The notes under the pieces: model-generated
Told to the model about the DNA's origin: nothing
What the model saw: the letters and a program-made list of their open reading frames with translations, nothing else
The model's database searches: none
Shown here: positions 35,800-44,203 of the stretch, in pieces
Numbering within the stretch: the stretch's first letter is position 1
How the letters are laid out: every line of letters starts with the position of its first letter
From: Acidithiobacillus sp. HP-2
Lineage (GTDB): Bacteria > Pseudomonadota > Gammaproteobacteria > Acidithiobacillales > Acidithiobacillaceae
Assembly (NCBI RefSeq): GCF_015100155.1
Contig: NZ_JACKZA010000007.1
Span: 106,788-170,787, forward strand
Reading direction: 5' to 3'
DNA length: 64,000 nucleotides
Translations under genes and position numbers: made by a program

Positions 35800-36288
35800 A
35801 TGAAAGGGGATAAAAAAGTTATCCAGTTGTTGAACAAGGCGCTGGCCATTGAGCTGACAGCCATCAATCAATACTTTCTGCATGCCCGCATGTACAAAAA
35901 CTGGGGACTTTTTGCTCTGGGTAAGCATGAATATGCGGAATCCATTGAAGAAATGCAGCATGCCGACAAACTGATCGAACGTATTTTGTTTCTGGAAGGC
36001 CTACCCAATCTGCAGGACCTGAATAAATTACTCATCGGTGAAAATGCGGCTGAATGTCTGGCTTGTGACCTGAAACTGGAAGAAGCTGGCCGCGTTCATT
36101 ACAACGAGGCCATCCATTATTGCGAATCGGTCAAGGACTACGTCTCGCGAGAGATTCTCGTCGAAATTCAGGAGCAGACCGAAGAGCATATTGACTGGCT
36201 GGAAACCCACATTGATCTGATCGACAAAATGGGTTTACCCAACTTTATGCAAATGGCCTCGGGTCCTTTGGGTGCTGGGGCCGATTAA
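35800..36288 (+). CDS. bfr: Bacterioferritin
   Basis: 162 residues, the usual length, with AGGAG before the ATG. Ferroxidase ligands E18, E51, H54, E94 and H130 are in place, as is the haem-ligand M52 in [10 protein letters not shown]. The position matching E127 of the Escherichia coli protein is Thr in QTEEH; DTEEH-like variants occur in other bacterioferritins as far as I recall. It forms a 24-subunit shell that oxidises and stores iron. Its stop overlaps that of the convergent DUF1826 gene by four bases. Confidence 0.95.
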   Translation: MKGDKKVIQLLNKALAIELTAINQYFLHARMYKNWGLFALGKHEYAESIEEMQHADKLIERILFLEGLPNLQDLNKLLIGENAAECLACDLKLEEAGRVHYNEAIHYCESVKDYVSREILVEIQEQTEEHIDWLETHIDLIDKMGLPNFMQMASGPLGAGAD

Positions 36289-36947
36289 TCATTCCAAAGC
36301 GCATCCAGGGAAAGCGCAATGCGCATTTTCCCTGTGCTGCCCAGGGCCGGGGAACGATGTATGATCCCCTTTCCGGCATTGTTTTCCCAAGCCTCTCCTT
36401 TGAGCAGGGCAATGGCAAATGCGGGGACCTCCCCGATGCCGCGAGGATCGCGAATTAGCCCGGATTTCAGGTCCGCCAGTCCTCGGGATCCCTCTCCCAG
36501 TTTACTGCGATCCGCATAATCACTGCTTAGCCATTGCGTGCCCGGCCCTTTCCAGGTGCACAACAAACGGATTCCCGTAAAATCTGTATGGAATCTTGGG
36601 CACATAGCCCGATCGAGAACCATCAGGCGAAGCGCGATAGCGTCGCAACCGGTTAAATCGAAGTAAAGCTCCATCAGGAAGCGTATGTCTTTCAGTAAGA
36701 ACTCCCGGCCGGATAAGTCGGGCAACAGCTCTGCAGGGAACAGCGTTCCACGATTGAAGGATTGGCGAATTCCGCTGCCCAGATCATTTTCGGCGGCATC
36801 CAGATAATCCAGTATTTCCAGTTGTTGGGATCTTTGCATTATGCACAGCTGAACGTCCGTATCGAAAATGCTGACAAGATCGGCAAGTTGATCTACGAAC
36901 AGTATTTCATCGGCTCCTGCACCCTGTTTTAATATGGCTTGCGACAT
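36285..36947 (-). CDS. DUF1826-domain protein, zinc-regulon associated
   Basis: 220 residues, soluble, with conserved-looking [22 protein letters not shown] and a His-rich-poor C-terminus ending in IIHRSPAL and [11 protein letters not shown]. The domain has no proven activity. In many proteobacteria DUF1826 genes lie beside COG0523 GTPases under Zur control, and that arrangement is seen here: the gene starts nine bases after the COG0523 frame. Because the COG0523 gene is cut by an IS element, transcription from the zinc-type promoter at 39.8 kb may no longer reach it, unless the IS provides a promoter. Confidence 0.8.
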   Translation of the reverse strand: MSQAILKQGAGADEILFVDQLADLVSIFDTDVQLCIMQRSQQLEILDYLDAAENDLGSGIRQSFNRGTLFPAELLPDLSGREFLLKDIRFLMELYFDLTGCDAIALRLMVLDRAMCPRFHTDFTGIRLLCTWKGPGTQWLSSDYADRSKLGEGSRGLADLKSGLIRDPRGIGEVPAFAIALLKGEAWENNAGKGIIHRSPALGSTGKMRIALSLDALWND

Positions 36948-36956
36948 AGAAGCTCC

Positions 36957-38015
36957 TCACCATTCCGGAAATGGGTCAACAAAACCATTCCATGCTGACG
37001 GACCCTGCTGCCACTCTGCATCGGTAAGCAAGCAATCGCTCAGAGATTGACGGATAATGTTTTCATCCATGTTTTGTCCGATAAAAACCAGCTCCTGGCG
37101 GCGGTCGCCCCATTCTCCCTGAAAATGTTTCTCGATAGTCTGGCGTTCTTCAGGATCTTTAGGCCAGTATTTTTTGGGGGTGGCGGCCCACCATTGTCCG
37201 GTCGCCTGATGCCGGAAAATCCCCCCGGCCTGAGACCAGAGCCCGGCGACATCCGGCCGGGTCGCTAACCAGAAAAATCCCTTGCTGCGTAATACGCTGT
37301 CCCAATTCTGATGCATCAAGTCCCAGAACCGCTGCGGATGAAAGGGGCGGTGAGCGGCAAAATGAAAACTGCCAATCCCATATTCCGTACTTTCTGGAAT
37401 ATGTTCCCCGCGCATTTCCATCAACCATCCGGGGGCCTGGCTGGCTTCTTCAAAGTCAAAAAGACCGGTTTGCAGTACGCGACTGACAGGAACCCGACCA
37501 AACTCGGAAATTTCAATGCGCGCCCGAGGATTGAGCGCCTTCAAAATAGCCATCAAGCTTTGCTGTTCTTCCGGGCTGATGAGGTCCACCTTGTTCAGCA
37601 CCAGCACATTGCAGAATTCAATCTGCTCAATCAGGAGGTCGGTAATGGTGCGTTCATCTTCTGCGCCCAGTGACTCTCCACGATCGCGTAATAATTGGGC
37701 GTCGGCGTATTCCCGGAGAAAGTTATAGGCATCCACGACCGTCACCATGGTATCCAGGCGCGCCAGCTGTGACAGTGAGCTGCCTTGTTCATCCTCAAAT
37801 GTGAAGGTTTCGGCGACGGGCAAAGGCTCAGAAATCCCCGTGGATTCAATCACCAATTGGTCAAAACGCCCTTCTTTTGCCAATAAGGCCACCTCCTCAA
37901 GCAAATCTTCCCGGAGCGTGCAGCAGATGCAGCCATTGGACATTTCAACGACTTTTTCTTCGGTGCGTGATAGTTGCGCACCCCCTTCACGGACCAGGGT
38001 GGCATCAATATTGAT
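36957..38015 (-). pseudogene. COG0523 (CobW-type) metallochaperone GTPase, 3' fragment split off by an IS element
   Basis: The frame carries everything after the P-loop: the CxCC motif in NGCICCTLREDLL, ESTGISEP, the NKVD base-recognition motif, and a C-terminal CobW_C domain. It lacks the Walker A segment, which lies beyond the IS at 39624-39771. The frame has gained a chance GTG start inside the IS end (38027) but would be inactive without the P-loop. Joining 39771-39624 to 38008-36957 restores 1200 bases, exactly 400 codons, reading SEINIDATLVREGG across the join. The intact protein would be a zinc-handling GTPase of the ZigA/YeiR type. Confidence 0.93.
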
Positions 38016-39623
38016 CTGAAGTTTCACCGATTTTCATGAGATACAGCTCGCCGCATGTTACGCCACCATACGCATGAGCATCTGCGTGAATGATTTATGA
38101 GGGGGTTGGCAGAGATGGGGCCAAAGTCCCAGAAAATGTTCGGAGAGTGCTTCATCTGCAATCAGTTTGCGGACATCGGAGAAGGCAAAACTGGTCCGTC
38201 CCTTGACGATATGGCGGCGCTTGGGGTCGGCCTTGATCCGGTCGGCGTAAATCCAGGTCAGGGTCGTGGCGAGCAGACAGAAATGGAGGTGGTTGGTGAC
38301 GGCATCAGCGGTCCGGTTCTGGCTGCGGGCGCTCCCGATTTCCTGTTTGATTTCTTTGAAGCCGGCCTCGATTTTCCAGCGGGCCCCATAGTATTCGATG
38401 ATCTGGGTAACGGAAAGAGTCAGATCTGTCGTGAAGAAAGCTACCCACTGGGTTTTGCGAAAGACCCAGGCCACCCGTACCGGGCAGCGCAGGGTTTTGA
38501 GCAGGAAGATCTGATCATAGGCGCGTATCTCCCGCGCTTTGCCATAAAGCTGGGCCGTGTACTTTTGCGCCTGCGCCCGCAAAGACGTCGCCAGCTCAGT
38601 CACTGAACCGCAACGATCCCCATATTTGCGGGGCCGACCCTTGGCGGTCCGGGCCGCATCCGCTGGCTCTGCATATAGGACCGTACTACTGCGCAAGCGG
38701 GACAACAGGTGGATGGATGGCTCCGCTGCATTCAGGGGTTTCCACAGGCCATTGTTCCCGAACCAGCTGTCGCAGACGATCAGAGGAGAGTGGCCGCTGA
38801 AATGGGTAGCCACCGGCAGGATCATGGCCGCAGCCTGGGCCATTTTTGACTGAAAGACCGGCACCTGTCCATGACGGCGGACGTTGATTTTGCCCGCCGC
38901 AATGTCCTTCTGCCGATGGTAGAAGCGACAGCCCAGCGGCAGACAGGCCCAGCGGCCTTTGATGGGCTTGAGCAGGCCGAGCATGACGATATTCTGTGCC
39001 CAGGGATAAGTGGGATGATTCACCTTGGCGGTATGATCGAAGAAAAAGCCGCAGCCGAAGATCCGCTTGCCGGTTTTGTCGTTGAGGGTGTCATCGAGGG
39101 CCAGGATCAGTCGCCCATCGACCAGCGGGGACGGAATCAGATTCCAGGCAATCGGCCAGAGGCGATCCCAGGCCAGTTGGGTGGAGGCCATGAAGAGGTA
39201 GAAACGGCGGGCGTTCACATCCAGGCCAAAGAGGGTCTGCAGGGAGCGCAGCAGATTGCTGCTCATGGAGGAGGTGAAGGGGACCATGATAGCCAACAGG
39301 ATGAAGGGGAACCATTGAGCCCGTTCGCGCCCTAGTCGCGAATCAGAAAATGCCGATTGGAAAGGGAGGAGTAAATCGCGTAGCATGGACATCGAACAGG
39401 GCCTCTTGCGTTTTATAATCAGTGCGTTAATGAACATTCATTATATCACGGAAGGCGGTTCTGTTCACCTTTATCTAACTGATTCACAAGAAATAAAACA
39501 AAAAAACAGGGTAACCAAATAGCGCGTTAATAAGTATAATTCATAGATAATTCATAATATTTAATGACCGACATTTTTGTTAACCATGCCGATTTTCCTC
39601 GCGGGAAAACGGTGAAACTTCAG
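38016..39623 (-). mobile_element. Complete IS4-type insertion sequence, 1608 bp, with 7-bp target duplication
   Basis: Ends are CTGAAGTTTCACCG at 38016-38029 and its reverse complement at 39610-39623; the match continues imperfectly into TTTTC. TATTGAT flanks both sides (38009-38015 and 39624-39630). The element contains one transposase gene on the minus strand. It interrupts a COG0523 GTPase gene after codon 48-49. The intact ends, clean target duplication and open transposase frame suggest a fairly recent insertion. Confidence 0.95.
38058..39392 (-). CDS. IS4-family DDE transposase
   Basis: 444 residues from the ATG at 39392, which has GAGG nine bases upstream; the frame extends to 39437. 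The catalytic residues are visible: first Asp in LALDDTLNDKTGK, second Asp in IVCDSWFGN, and the Glu in YYGARWKIEAGFKEIK. That last segment matches the IS4 signature Y-(2)-R-(3)-E-(6)-K exactly. It performs cut-and-paste transposition of the surrounding 1608-bp element. TATAAT-like sequence on the minus strand near 39441 may be its promoter. Confidence 0.93.
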   Translation of the reverse strand: MSMLRDLLLPFQSAFSDSRLGRERAQWFPFILLAIMVPFTSSMSSNLLRSLQTLFGLDVNARRFYLFMASTQLAWDRLWPIAWNLIPSPLVDGRLILALDDTLNDKTGKRIFGCGFFFDHTAKVNHPTYPWAQNIVMLGLLKPIKGRWACLPLGCRFYHRQKDIAAGKINVRRHGQVPVFQSKMAQAAAMILPVATHFSGHSPLIVCDSWFGNNGLWKPLNAAEPSIHLLSRLRSSTVLYAEPADAARTAKGRPRKYGDRCGSVTELATSLRAQAQKYTAQLYGKAREIRAYDQIFLLKTLRCPVRVAWVFRKTQWVAFFTTDLTLSVTQIIEYYGARWKIEAGFKEIKQEIGSARSQNRTADAVTNHLHFCLLATTLTWIYADRIKADPKRRHIVKGRTSFAFSDVRKLIADEALSEHFLGLWPHLCQPPHKSFTQMLMRMVA

Positions 39624-39771
39624 TATTGATTTCACTCATGTCATTGACAATCACTGCGACACGCCGGCCTTCCCGGTTGTGCAGGATATGGTTGAGGAGC
39701 GTGGTTTTGCCGGCGCCGAGAAAACCCGACAACACGGTGACGGGAAGGGGAGTGGTGGAGAGTTGAGACAT
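39624..39771 (-). pseudogene. COG0523 (CobW-type) metallochaperone GTPase, 5' fragment
   Basis: The first 49 codons of the disrupted gene. The ATG at 39771 has GAGG seven bases upstream. The fragment contains the Walker A motif [11 protein letters not shown] and [12 protein letters not shown], then runs into the IS and stops after about 14 foreign codons (39580). The promoter and likely zinc operator remain upstream, so a 63-residue useless peptide may still be made on zinc starvation. Confidence 0.93.
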
Positions 39772-39806
39772 GATAAATCCTCACAAGATCACTGAAATGG
39801 CATGCT

Positions 39807-39838
39807 GTAATATGCAACTAAGTTGCACATAACAACAT
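39807..39838 (-). promoter_or_regulatory. Putative Zur-operated promoter of the COG0523-DUF1826 operon
   Basis: On the minus strand TTGTTA, a 17-base spacer and TATTAC (39812-39807) form a promoter. The spacer holds the perfect dyad TGCAAC-TTA-GTTGCA (39813-39827). The same site, in the same orientation and position, precedes the metal ABC importer at 44.2 kb. COG0523/DUF1826 and zinc importers are classic Zur targets, so Zur is the likely ligand. Confidence 0.65.
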
Positions 39839-39963
39839 GGGAATCCTGTGCAGGTCAAGTGAGGAGAACGCAACGCGCCCTCTTTTGTTGCCAAAGTCGC
39901 GGCAAGCCTCCGGGCTAATAGCCGGCTGGGTTCCATTCGCAGAGGGTATGGATATTACTGGTG

Positions 39964-39992
39964 TTGACTTCACGAACGATAATCGTTTACAT
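39964..39992 (+). promoter_or_regulatory. Promoter with Fur-like box upstream of the FeoC-like gene
   Basis: TTGACT at 39964-39969, a 17-base spacer, and TTACAT at 39987-39992. The spacer carries the perfect dyad AACGAT-A-ATCGTT (39975-39987), close to Fur box half-sites. Iron-responsive repression of the downstream gene is inferred. Confidence 0.5.
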
Positions 39993-40044
39993 CACCAACC
40001 AGTGGTTGTGCCGTCTTGTCTATAAGACTTTCAAGGAGACGAAT

Positions 40045-40314
40045 ATGCTGAAAGAAGTACTCGCCCATGTGCGCCAATATCCGGGCATCACTCTGGAATC
40101 GTTGATGGATTTACATGCTGCCGATGCGGAGTACATGTCCGCATTGCTGGCTAAACTCACCAAAAATGGGCAGTTGATGGCGATGGAAACCGGCTGTGCA
40201 GAAAGTGGCCGTTGTCGGGAAGGCGGCAATAAACCATCTCGCATCTGCTTTTTTTGTTCGGCTGTGGATAAGGCCAGCGTGGAATACAGCCAGTCCGTGA
40301 TATTGCATTCCTGA
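40045..40314 (+). CDS. FeoC-like winged-helix protein with a Cys cluster
   Basis: 89 residues from the ATG at 40045, with AAGGAG seven bases upstream. The first 50 residues (MLKEVLAHVRQYPGITLESLMDLHAADAE...) form a short winged helix like that of FeoC. The second half has Cys in TGCAESGRC and RICFFCSA, a plausible Fe-S or metal site, as FeoC proteins have. FeoC regulates or stabilises the FeoB ferrous-iron transporter, but no feoA or feoB is nearby. The promoter bears a Fur-like dyad, supporting a link to iron. Confidence 0.6.
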   Translation: MLKEVLAHVRQYPGITLESLMDLHAADAEYMSALLAKLTKNGQLMAMETGCAESGRCREGGNKPSRICFFCSAVDKASVEYSQSVILHS

Positions 40315-40330
40315 ACAGGGCCTGTTTTTT

Positions 40331-40525
40331 ATGGGCATGATGACATTGATGGTAATGAATACCCGGCGCGCGGCTTTGCTTGATTTTCGGGAGGCACCGC
40401 AAAAGCTGAGTGTTGCCGATTATCGGGGTGTGCATTTCGAAACCTATTATGGAAGTCAGGGTGTTATCAGCCTTCGTCAGGCACATCGAGTTTATGTAAG
40501 CCCCCTGTCTGGAATACCCCATTAG
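40331..40525 (+). CDS. Small protein of unknown function
   Basis: 64 residues (or 62 from a second ATG at 40337), beginning 17 bases after the FeoC-like gene. Codon choice from about codon 12 looks like real coding sequence, and the stretch LSVADYRGVHFETYYGSQGVISLRQAHRVYVSPLSG has the alternating pattern of a small beta-rich domain. No clear ribosome binding site apart from AGGG 11 bases upstream. I do not recognise it. If real it is co-transcribed with the FeoC-like gene under iron control. Confidence 0.4.
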   Translation: MGMMTLMVMNTRRAALLDFREAPQKLSVADYRGVHFETYYGSQGVISLRQAHRVYVSPLSGIPH

Positions 40526-40633
40526 TGCAATGCGGGAGGGACGTGAAGGAGTTTTTATCGATTAACTGAAATGGGAATCAGACTGAGATTAATTGCACAT
40601 CATGTATAAATTTTATGTTTAAAGAGAGACTTA

Positions 40634-41791
40634 ATGTCGTCAAAAAGGCCGCGCCGATTTTTTGTTTTTTCTATAATGATGTCTTCGCTTTCACCGTCTA
40701 TAGCTTTCGCAGCTGTTAGTGATATCGCAATGCCGCCAGCATACACCATAGATGCTGGGACTATTGGTAAAGTAAAAGTTGCGGGGGTACTAGACGGCTA
40801 CGCTTATGCACAAACCAATGCCCCGTTCAATCAAAAAACTTATTCGGCTAATATGGCAAATGGAATGTTACATATTTATTCCAATGATAAGTTTATTGGA
40901 TTCAGCATATGGGCGGGGGCCAACACTTCCAACGTATTGGGCGCGTTTAACGATAAACCAAATTTTACTCCCCATGGGACAATGAAGTTCGGTTACTTAA
41001 CCATAAACCCTAACAAACATTTTCAGATTGGTATCGGGCAAATTGCGTCTCCAGAAGGTCTCGAGTGCGGCTTTGACTACAAAAACTCAAATATTGTTAG
41101 CACCACTTTGTCGAATGTTCAAACGGGCCCCCAAAGGGGTGTGCAGCTGCAATATAGTTCTGGGCCATATTATGCCTATATGTCTTGGTCAGATGGGTAT
41201 TATACGAATCGGTATAATTTTCTTTCATGGCTGTTTTCATATAGCTTCAACAAAAAAGACATTATTAATTTCTATGGAGGAGCAAATCTTGGTCATACCG
41301 GTTATTTAACCAATCAAACAGAAGGTGACATTGCCGAAAACAACTCTACAATGTTTGGTGGTTGGCTGACATACAATTTACACAACCTTACAATTACCCC
41401 AGAGGTACAATATCAATATGCGCCAAAGATTACTAAATTAGGATTGCCGACCTCATCAAGTAATATTACCGCTGCTTTATTTGCCGATTATGAACTTTCC
41501 AAGCACTACACTGTTGGTTCATTTGTAGAATATGCAAAAGGTTTTATCGGAAATAATAGCTTTAAAAACAATCCAGACATGATTGCTAATGCCAATTATC
41601 TTGGGTACGGGCTTGACTCGAGTCTTTACGGCCTATCTGTCACGCCGACCTACAGCAATTATGGATTATTTGCGCGTCTAAACCTCGCCTACATGAATGT
41701 CTCAAATATTTCTTTGGGGGATGGATTCGGAGTTACTGGAATGAAAAACAATCAGTTTTCTGCGATAGCTGAAATCGGTTTTGTTCTTTGA
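40634..41791 (+). CDS. Outer-membrane beta-barrel porin (bbp2/OmpL-like)
   Basis: 385 residues. GAGAG precedes the ATG. A signal peptide (about 1-29, RPRRFFVFSIMMSSLSPSIAFA) is followed by VKVAGVLDGYAYAQTN and a long series of amphipathic strands rich in Tyr, Asn and Gly, ending in the barrel-type hydrophobic C-terminus AIAEIGFVL. GLECGFDYKNSNIV and TGPQRGVQLQYSSGPYYAYMSWSDG fit the putative beta-barrel porin-2 group. Codon use is more A+T-rich than that of neighbours, suggesting transfer. Substrate unknown; the location among metal genes suggests a role in metal or siderophore entry only by association. Confidence 0.75.
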   Translation: MSSKRPRRFFVFSIMMSSLSPSIAFAAVSDIAMPPAYTIDAGTIGKVKVAGVLDGYAYAQTNAPFNQKTYSANMANGMLHIYSNDKFIGFSIWAGANTSNVLGAFNDKPNFTPHGTMKFGYLTINPNKHFQIGIGQIASPEGLECGFDYKNSNIVSTTLSNVQTGPQRGVQLQYSSGPYYAYMSWSDGYYTNRYNFLSWLFSYSFNKKDIINFYGGANLGHTGYLTNQTEGDIAENNSTMFGGWLTYNLHNLTITPEVQYQYAPKITKLGLPTSSSNITAALFADYELSKHYTVGSFVEYAKGFIGNNSFKNNPDMIANANYLGYGLDSSLYGLSVTPTYSNYGLFARLNLAYMNVSNISLGDGFGVTGMKNNQFSAIAEIGFVL

Positions 41792-42034
41792 TAATCATAA
41801 ATTTGACAGTTATTTTTGCTGAAATAAGATTAGTTTAGTATCCAGATAATAACGGTAAATCCGCCCGCAAAGGATGAATTTTTACGGAGATATTCAAAGA
41901 ATATGGCGCTTTATGGCTATGATTTGAAGGCACACCGGAGGCATAGCCAAAGGTCAATATATTGATCAGAAATTACTGGAATCCTGACCCAGGAAAACGA
42001 CTTCTTCTTCACGACGCGCCAGATTATGGCGATT
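41792..42034. other. Untranslated region downstream of the porin gene
   Basis: About 240 bases between the porin stop and a strong terminator, without a supported frame. It is either a long 3' untranslated region or the body of a small RNA ending at the 42061 terminator. Confidence 0.35.
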
Positions 42035-42061
42035 GGTAGCCTCCATGAGGCTACCTTTTTT
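42035..42061 (+). terminator. Strong rho-independent terminator
   Basis: GGTAGCCTC and GAGGCTACC form a 9-bp perfect stem with loop CAT, followed by six T. It is on the plus strand 244 bases after the porin stop. Confidence 0.9.
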
Positions 42062-42082
42062 ATGGTATGCGTATATCGGGTT

Positions 42083-42373
42083 TTATCGTGGGTTTTCCTT
42101 GTCGTAACAGGATGGTCCCATAAATGGACAATTCCTCACATGCATGCATACTGAAAACTGTTCCGGAAAAAGGGTGACCGCACCTATCAGTAATTCATTG
42201 ATCTGCTGATTTTCCAACTCCAGTTTTCTGCAGCATAAATCGCAGGGCGAGATATAGCCAGATTCCATGAGTTGAGCAATTTGTTCTTCATTGAAAACTA
42301 TTCTTGCCTCACCGGTTTGATTGCGTAGCCATAAGCTAGGGGGTGTTTGTTCCAGTCGCGCATCAATATACAT
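42083..42373 (-). CDS. Cys-rich small protein of unknown function, probably iron-regulated
   Basis: 96 residues from the ATG at 42373, chosen because GAGGG lies seven bases upstream (a TTG eight codons earlier is less likely). The N-terminal half, RLEQTPPSLWLRNQTGEARIVFNEEQIAQLMESG, is followed by CDLCC and later C-x5-C and a final Cys, seven cysteines in all if the last cluster (VCMHVRNCPFMGPSC) is counted. This suggests Fe-S or zinc binding. Family not recognised. The promoter (TTGTAA-18-TATAAT) carries GAGAATCATTTAC, a good Fur-like half-site pair. Confidence 0.65.
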   Translation of the reverse strand: MYIDARLEQTPPSLWLRNQTGEARIVFNEEQIAQLMESGYISPCDLCCRKLELENQQINELLIGAVTLFPEQFSVCMHVRNCPFMGPSCYDKENPR

Positions 42374-42417
42374 ATTCAGGCCCTCAGTATGATTCAATTG
42401 ATTGATGAACTGAGTAT

Positions 42418-42449
42418 ATTATATGTGAAAACGAGAATCATTTACAACA
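42418..42449 (-). promoter_or_regulatory. Promoter with Fur-like box for the Cys-rich protein
   Basis: On the minus strand TTGTAA, 18 bases, TATAAT (42423-42418). The spacer contains ATGATTCTC, the reverse of GAGAATCATTT on the plus strand, matching Fur consensus half-sites. Confidence 0.5.
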
Positions 42450-42603
42450 ATGAGGCACGGGTGCGCTGCTTCGTGTAGCCTCAAAGCCAATAGTAAGGAT
42501 AGGGTATAATTAAAGTTGTAGCGAGCTGACTGAATTTCTATTTTGTTCTTGGTCTAGCAGAGAATAAGATTAATGACGCGTTGATTGACACAGGAGATCG
42601 ATA

Positions 42604-42795
42604 ATGGATATGCATTCAATGAGTATGCAGGCGATGACCAACAGCATGCATTATATTTCTGATGGGCAAACTGCTGCTGGGATCATAGTGACAGGGTTGA
42701 TTGCCTTTGCCTTTTTTGGGTTGGCTGCGGCTCTGTTCATGCGCGCTGCGCGCGCAGAGGCAAAAAAAGAAGCACAAGAGGCAAGCAAGCACTAA
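42604..42795 (+). CDS. Met/His-rich single-pass mini membrane protein
   Basis: 63 residues with AGGAG nine bases before the ATG. The first 20 residues contain six Met and two His (MDMHSMSMQAMTNSMHYIS), followed by one hydrophobic helix (about 24-48, AAGIIVTGLIAFAFFGLAAALF) and an acidic/basic tail. The Met/His-rich side would face the periplasm if the positive-inside rule holds (RAARAEAKKEA inside). Such motifs bind Cu(I) or other soft metals. Function unknown; the surroundings are metal-transport genes. Confidence 0.65.
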   Translation: MDMHSMSMQAMTNSMHYISDGQTAAGIIVTGLIAFAFFGLAAALFMRAARAEAKKEAQEASKH

Positions 42796-42887
42796 AAGCG
42801 ATGATGGTATTTAGAAACCTGTTATTTAGTTGCTTTATCAAGCAGTGCAGGGCAGTTGGCTGTCAGGCGCTGCCCCCCGTCTAGTTT

Positions 42888-44093
42888 TCAAGCGTGCAAA
42901 TGATAGTGCCAACCCAGTCGGATAATGGCGACGAAGGCATTAGGGATGGTGTACCCAGGCCCATTGGCACCGGGGTTGACGATATATTGCAGGTCGGGTT
43001 GGATATAAAAATCCTTGAAAAAGGGCTGCTTGAAGTTCACTTCCAGACTGGTTTCCGCAGCCCCCGTATTCGAACCGGATTGGCGTTGCCAGGCTCGGTC
43101 CATGCCCAGGCTCAGGGTAGAGCCGGGTGAATCCGGAATAAAATGGCGCAGCCGCAATCCTGCGCCCATATAGGCATTCACCGGCGAAACGGCTGCGGCA
43201 TTGGGGGCTCCACCACCTTGCAGGAAGACCCCCCAGTTCATCTGATCGGCTTTCCAACGATACTCGGCGGTACCGTAAAATCCACCCTGACTAAGGGCCG
43301 GACCGATGCCGATATTCTGCGTGAGATAAGGCCCATAAACGTGATTGTAATAGCCTCCGGCCTTGAGCATCGCTGTGCCGGGGCCGATGGGAATACTTTG
43401 GTCGACTTCACCATAATAAATCATTCCGTCACTGCCCCAGGGCGCAAGGAAGGGATGGACGCCATCCGCACTAAATGCGCCTGCCATTAGCGTGGTATTG
43501 CCCCAGCTCGCTGCAGCCATGGCTCCGAGACTGGAGTAAGGATAAGTGGGCGTGAAGGGAATGTTGGCCGAAATGATGGGATAAATACCATAAGAGGCAT
43601 TGAACAGTTCGCCTGCTACTCCGGTATCATCGAAATAGTCGTTAGGATTGAGCAAGCCGAGGCGCAAGGTATAGTCGCCGAATTTTTGTCGATAATAAGC
43701 CTTATAAAGATGGGCCATGTGTTGATAGGGCGTAGTGAGATTGGAGACGCTCTGTAGATCACCAATGTACAAACTGTCGGGGTTGCTGCTGTCCGCAGCA
43801 AGGCCTTCGACTACAAAAAGACCTCCCTGCCACCAACCGGCCTTACCGGTATGCAGGGCTAGTCCGCCTTTCCAGAGCCCGGTTGCGGTGCTGCCGGTAC
43901 TGATGCCACCACTCAGATTGGAAACGCCTTCTATCTGGCCATGCAAGACCAGGGAAATTCCTCGCCACCAGTTTTGGTGCGCTGCTTCGGGGATGGACTG
44001 ACCCGTACTGGCACCCCAGGCGGGGGCAGTAGATGCGCAGAAAAAAATGCTACTCAAGAGGATGTTGCGGTACCGGCTTTGCTGGCGAAGCAT
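42888..44093 (-). CDS. OprB-like carbohydrate/metal-selective outer-membrane porin
   Basis: 401 residues from the ATG at 44093, with GGGAGA just upstream; the longer frame to 44216 would run into the operator region. A signal peptide ends near WGASTG. The barrel begins RGISLVLHGQIEGVSNLSGG, and contains RLGLLNPNDYFDDTGVAGELFNASYGIYPI, typical of OprB family proteins, ending FVAIIRLGWHYHLHA. OprB proteins pass sugars, but relatives in metal regulons may admit zinc. It diverges from the metal ABC importer with the Zur-like site between, so it is probably induced with it. Confidence 0.8.
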   Translation of the reverse strand: MLRQQSRYRNILLSSIFFCASTAPAWGASTGQSIPEAAHQNWWRGISLVLHGQIEGVSNLSGGISTGSTATGLWKGGLALHTGKAGWWQGGLFVVEGLAADSSNPDSLYIGDLQSVSNLTTPYQHMAHLYKAYYRQKFGDYTLRLGLLNPNDYFDDTGVAGELFNASYGIYPIISANIPFTPTYPYSSLGAMAAASWGNTTLMAGAFSADGVHPFLAPWGSDGMIYYGEVDQSIPIGPGTAMLKAGGYYNHVYGPYLTQNIGIGPALSQGGFYGTAEYRWKADQMNWGVFLQGGGAPNAAAVSPVNAYMGAGLRLRHFIPDSPGSTLSLGMDRAWQRQSGSNTGAAETSLEVNFKQPFFKDFYIQPDLQYIVNPGANGPGYTIPNAFVAIIRLGWHYHLHA

Positions 44094-44203
44094 GAATTCT
44101 CCCTTGTTTAATCGATATTGACGGTAACTATTATCACTATCAACTGCAATAAAAGTGTTTTTATCGTGGTGAAAGGCCACTTGACAGACCCGGCATCGTT
44201 CCT

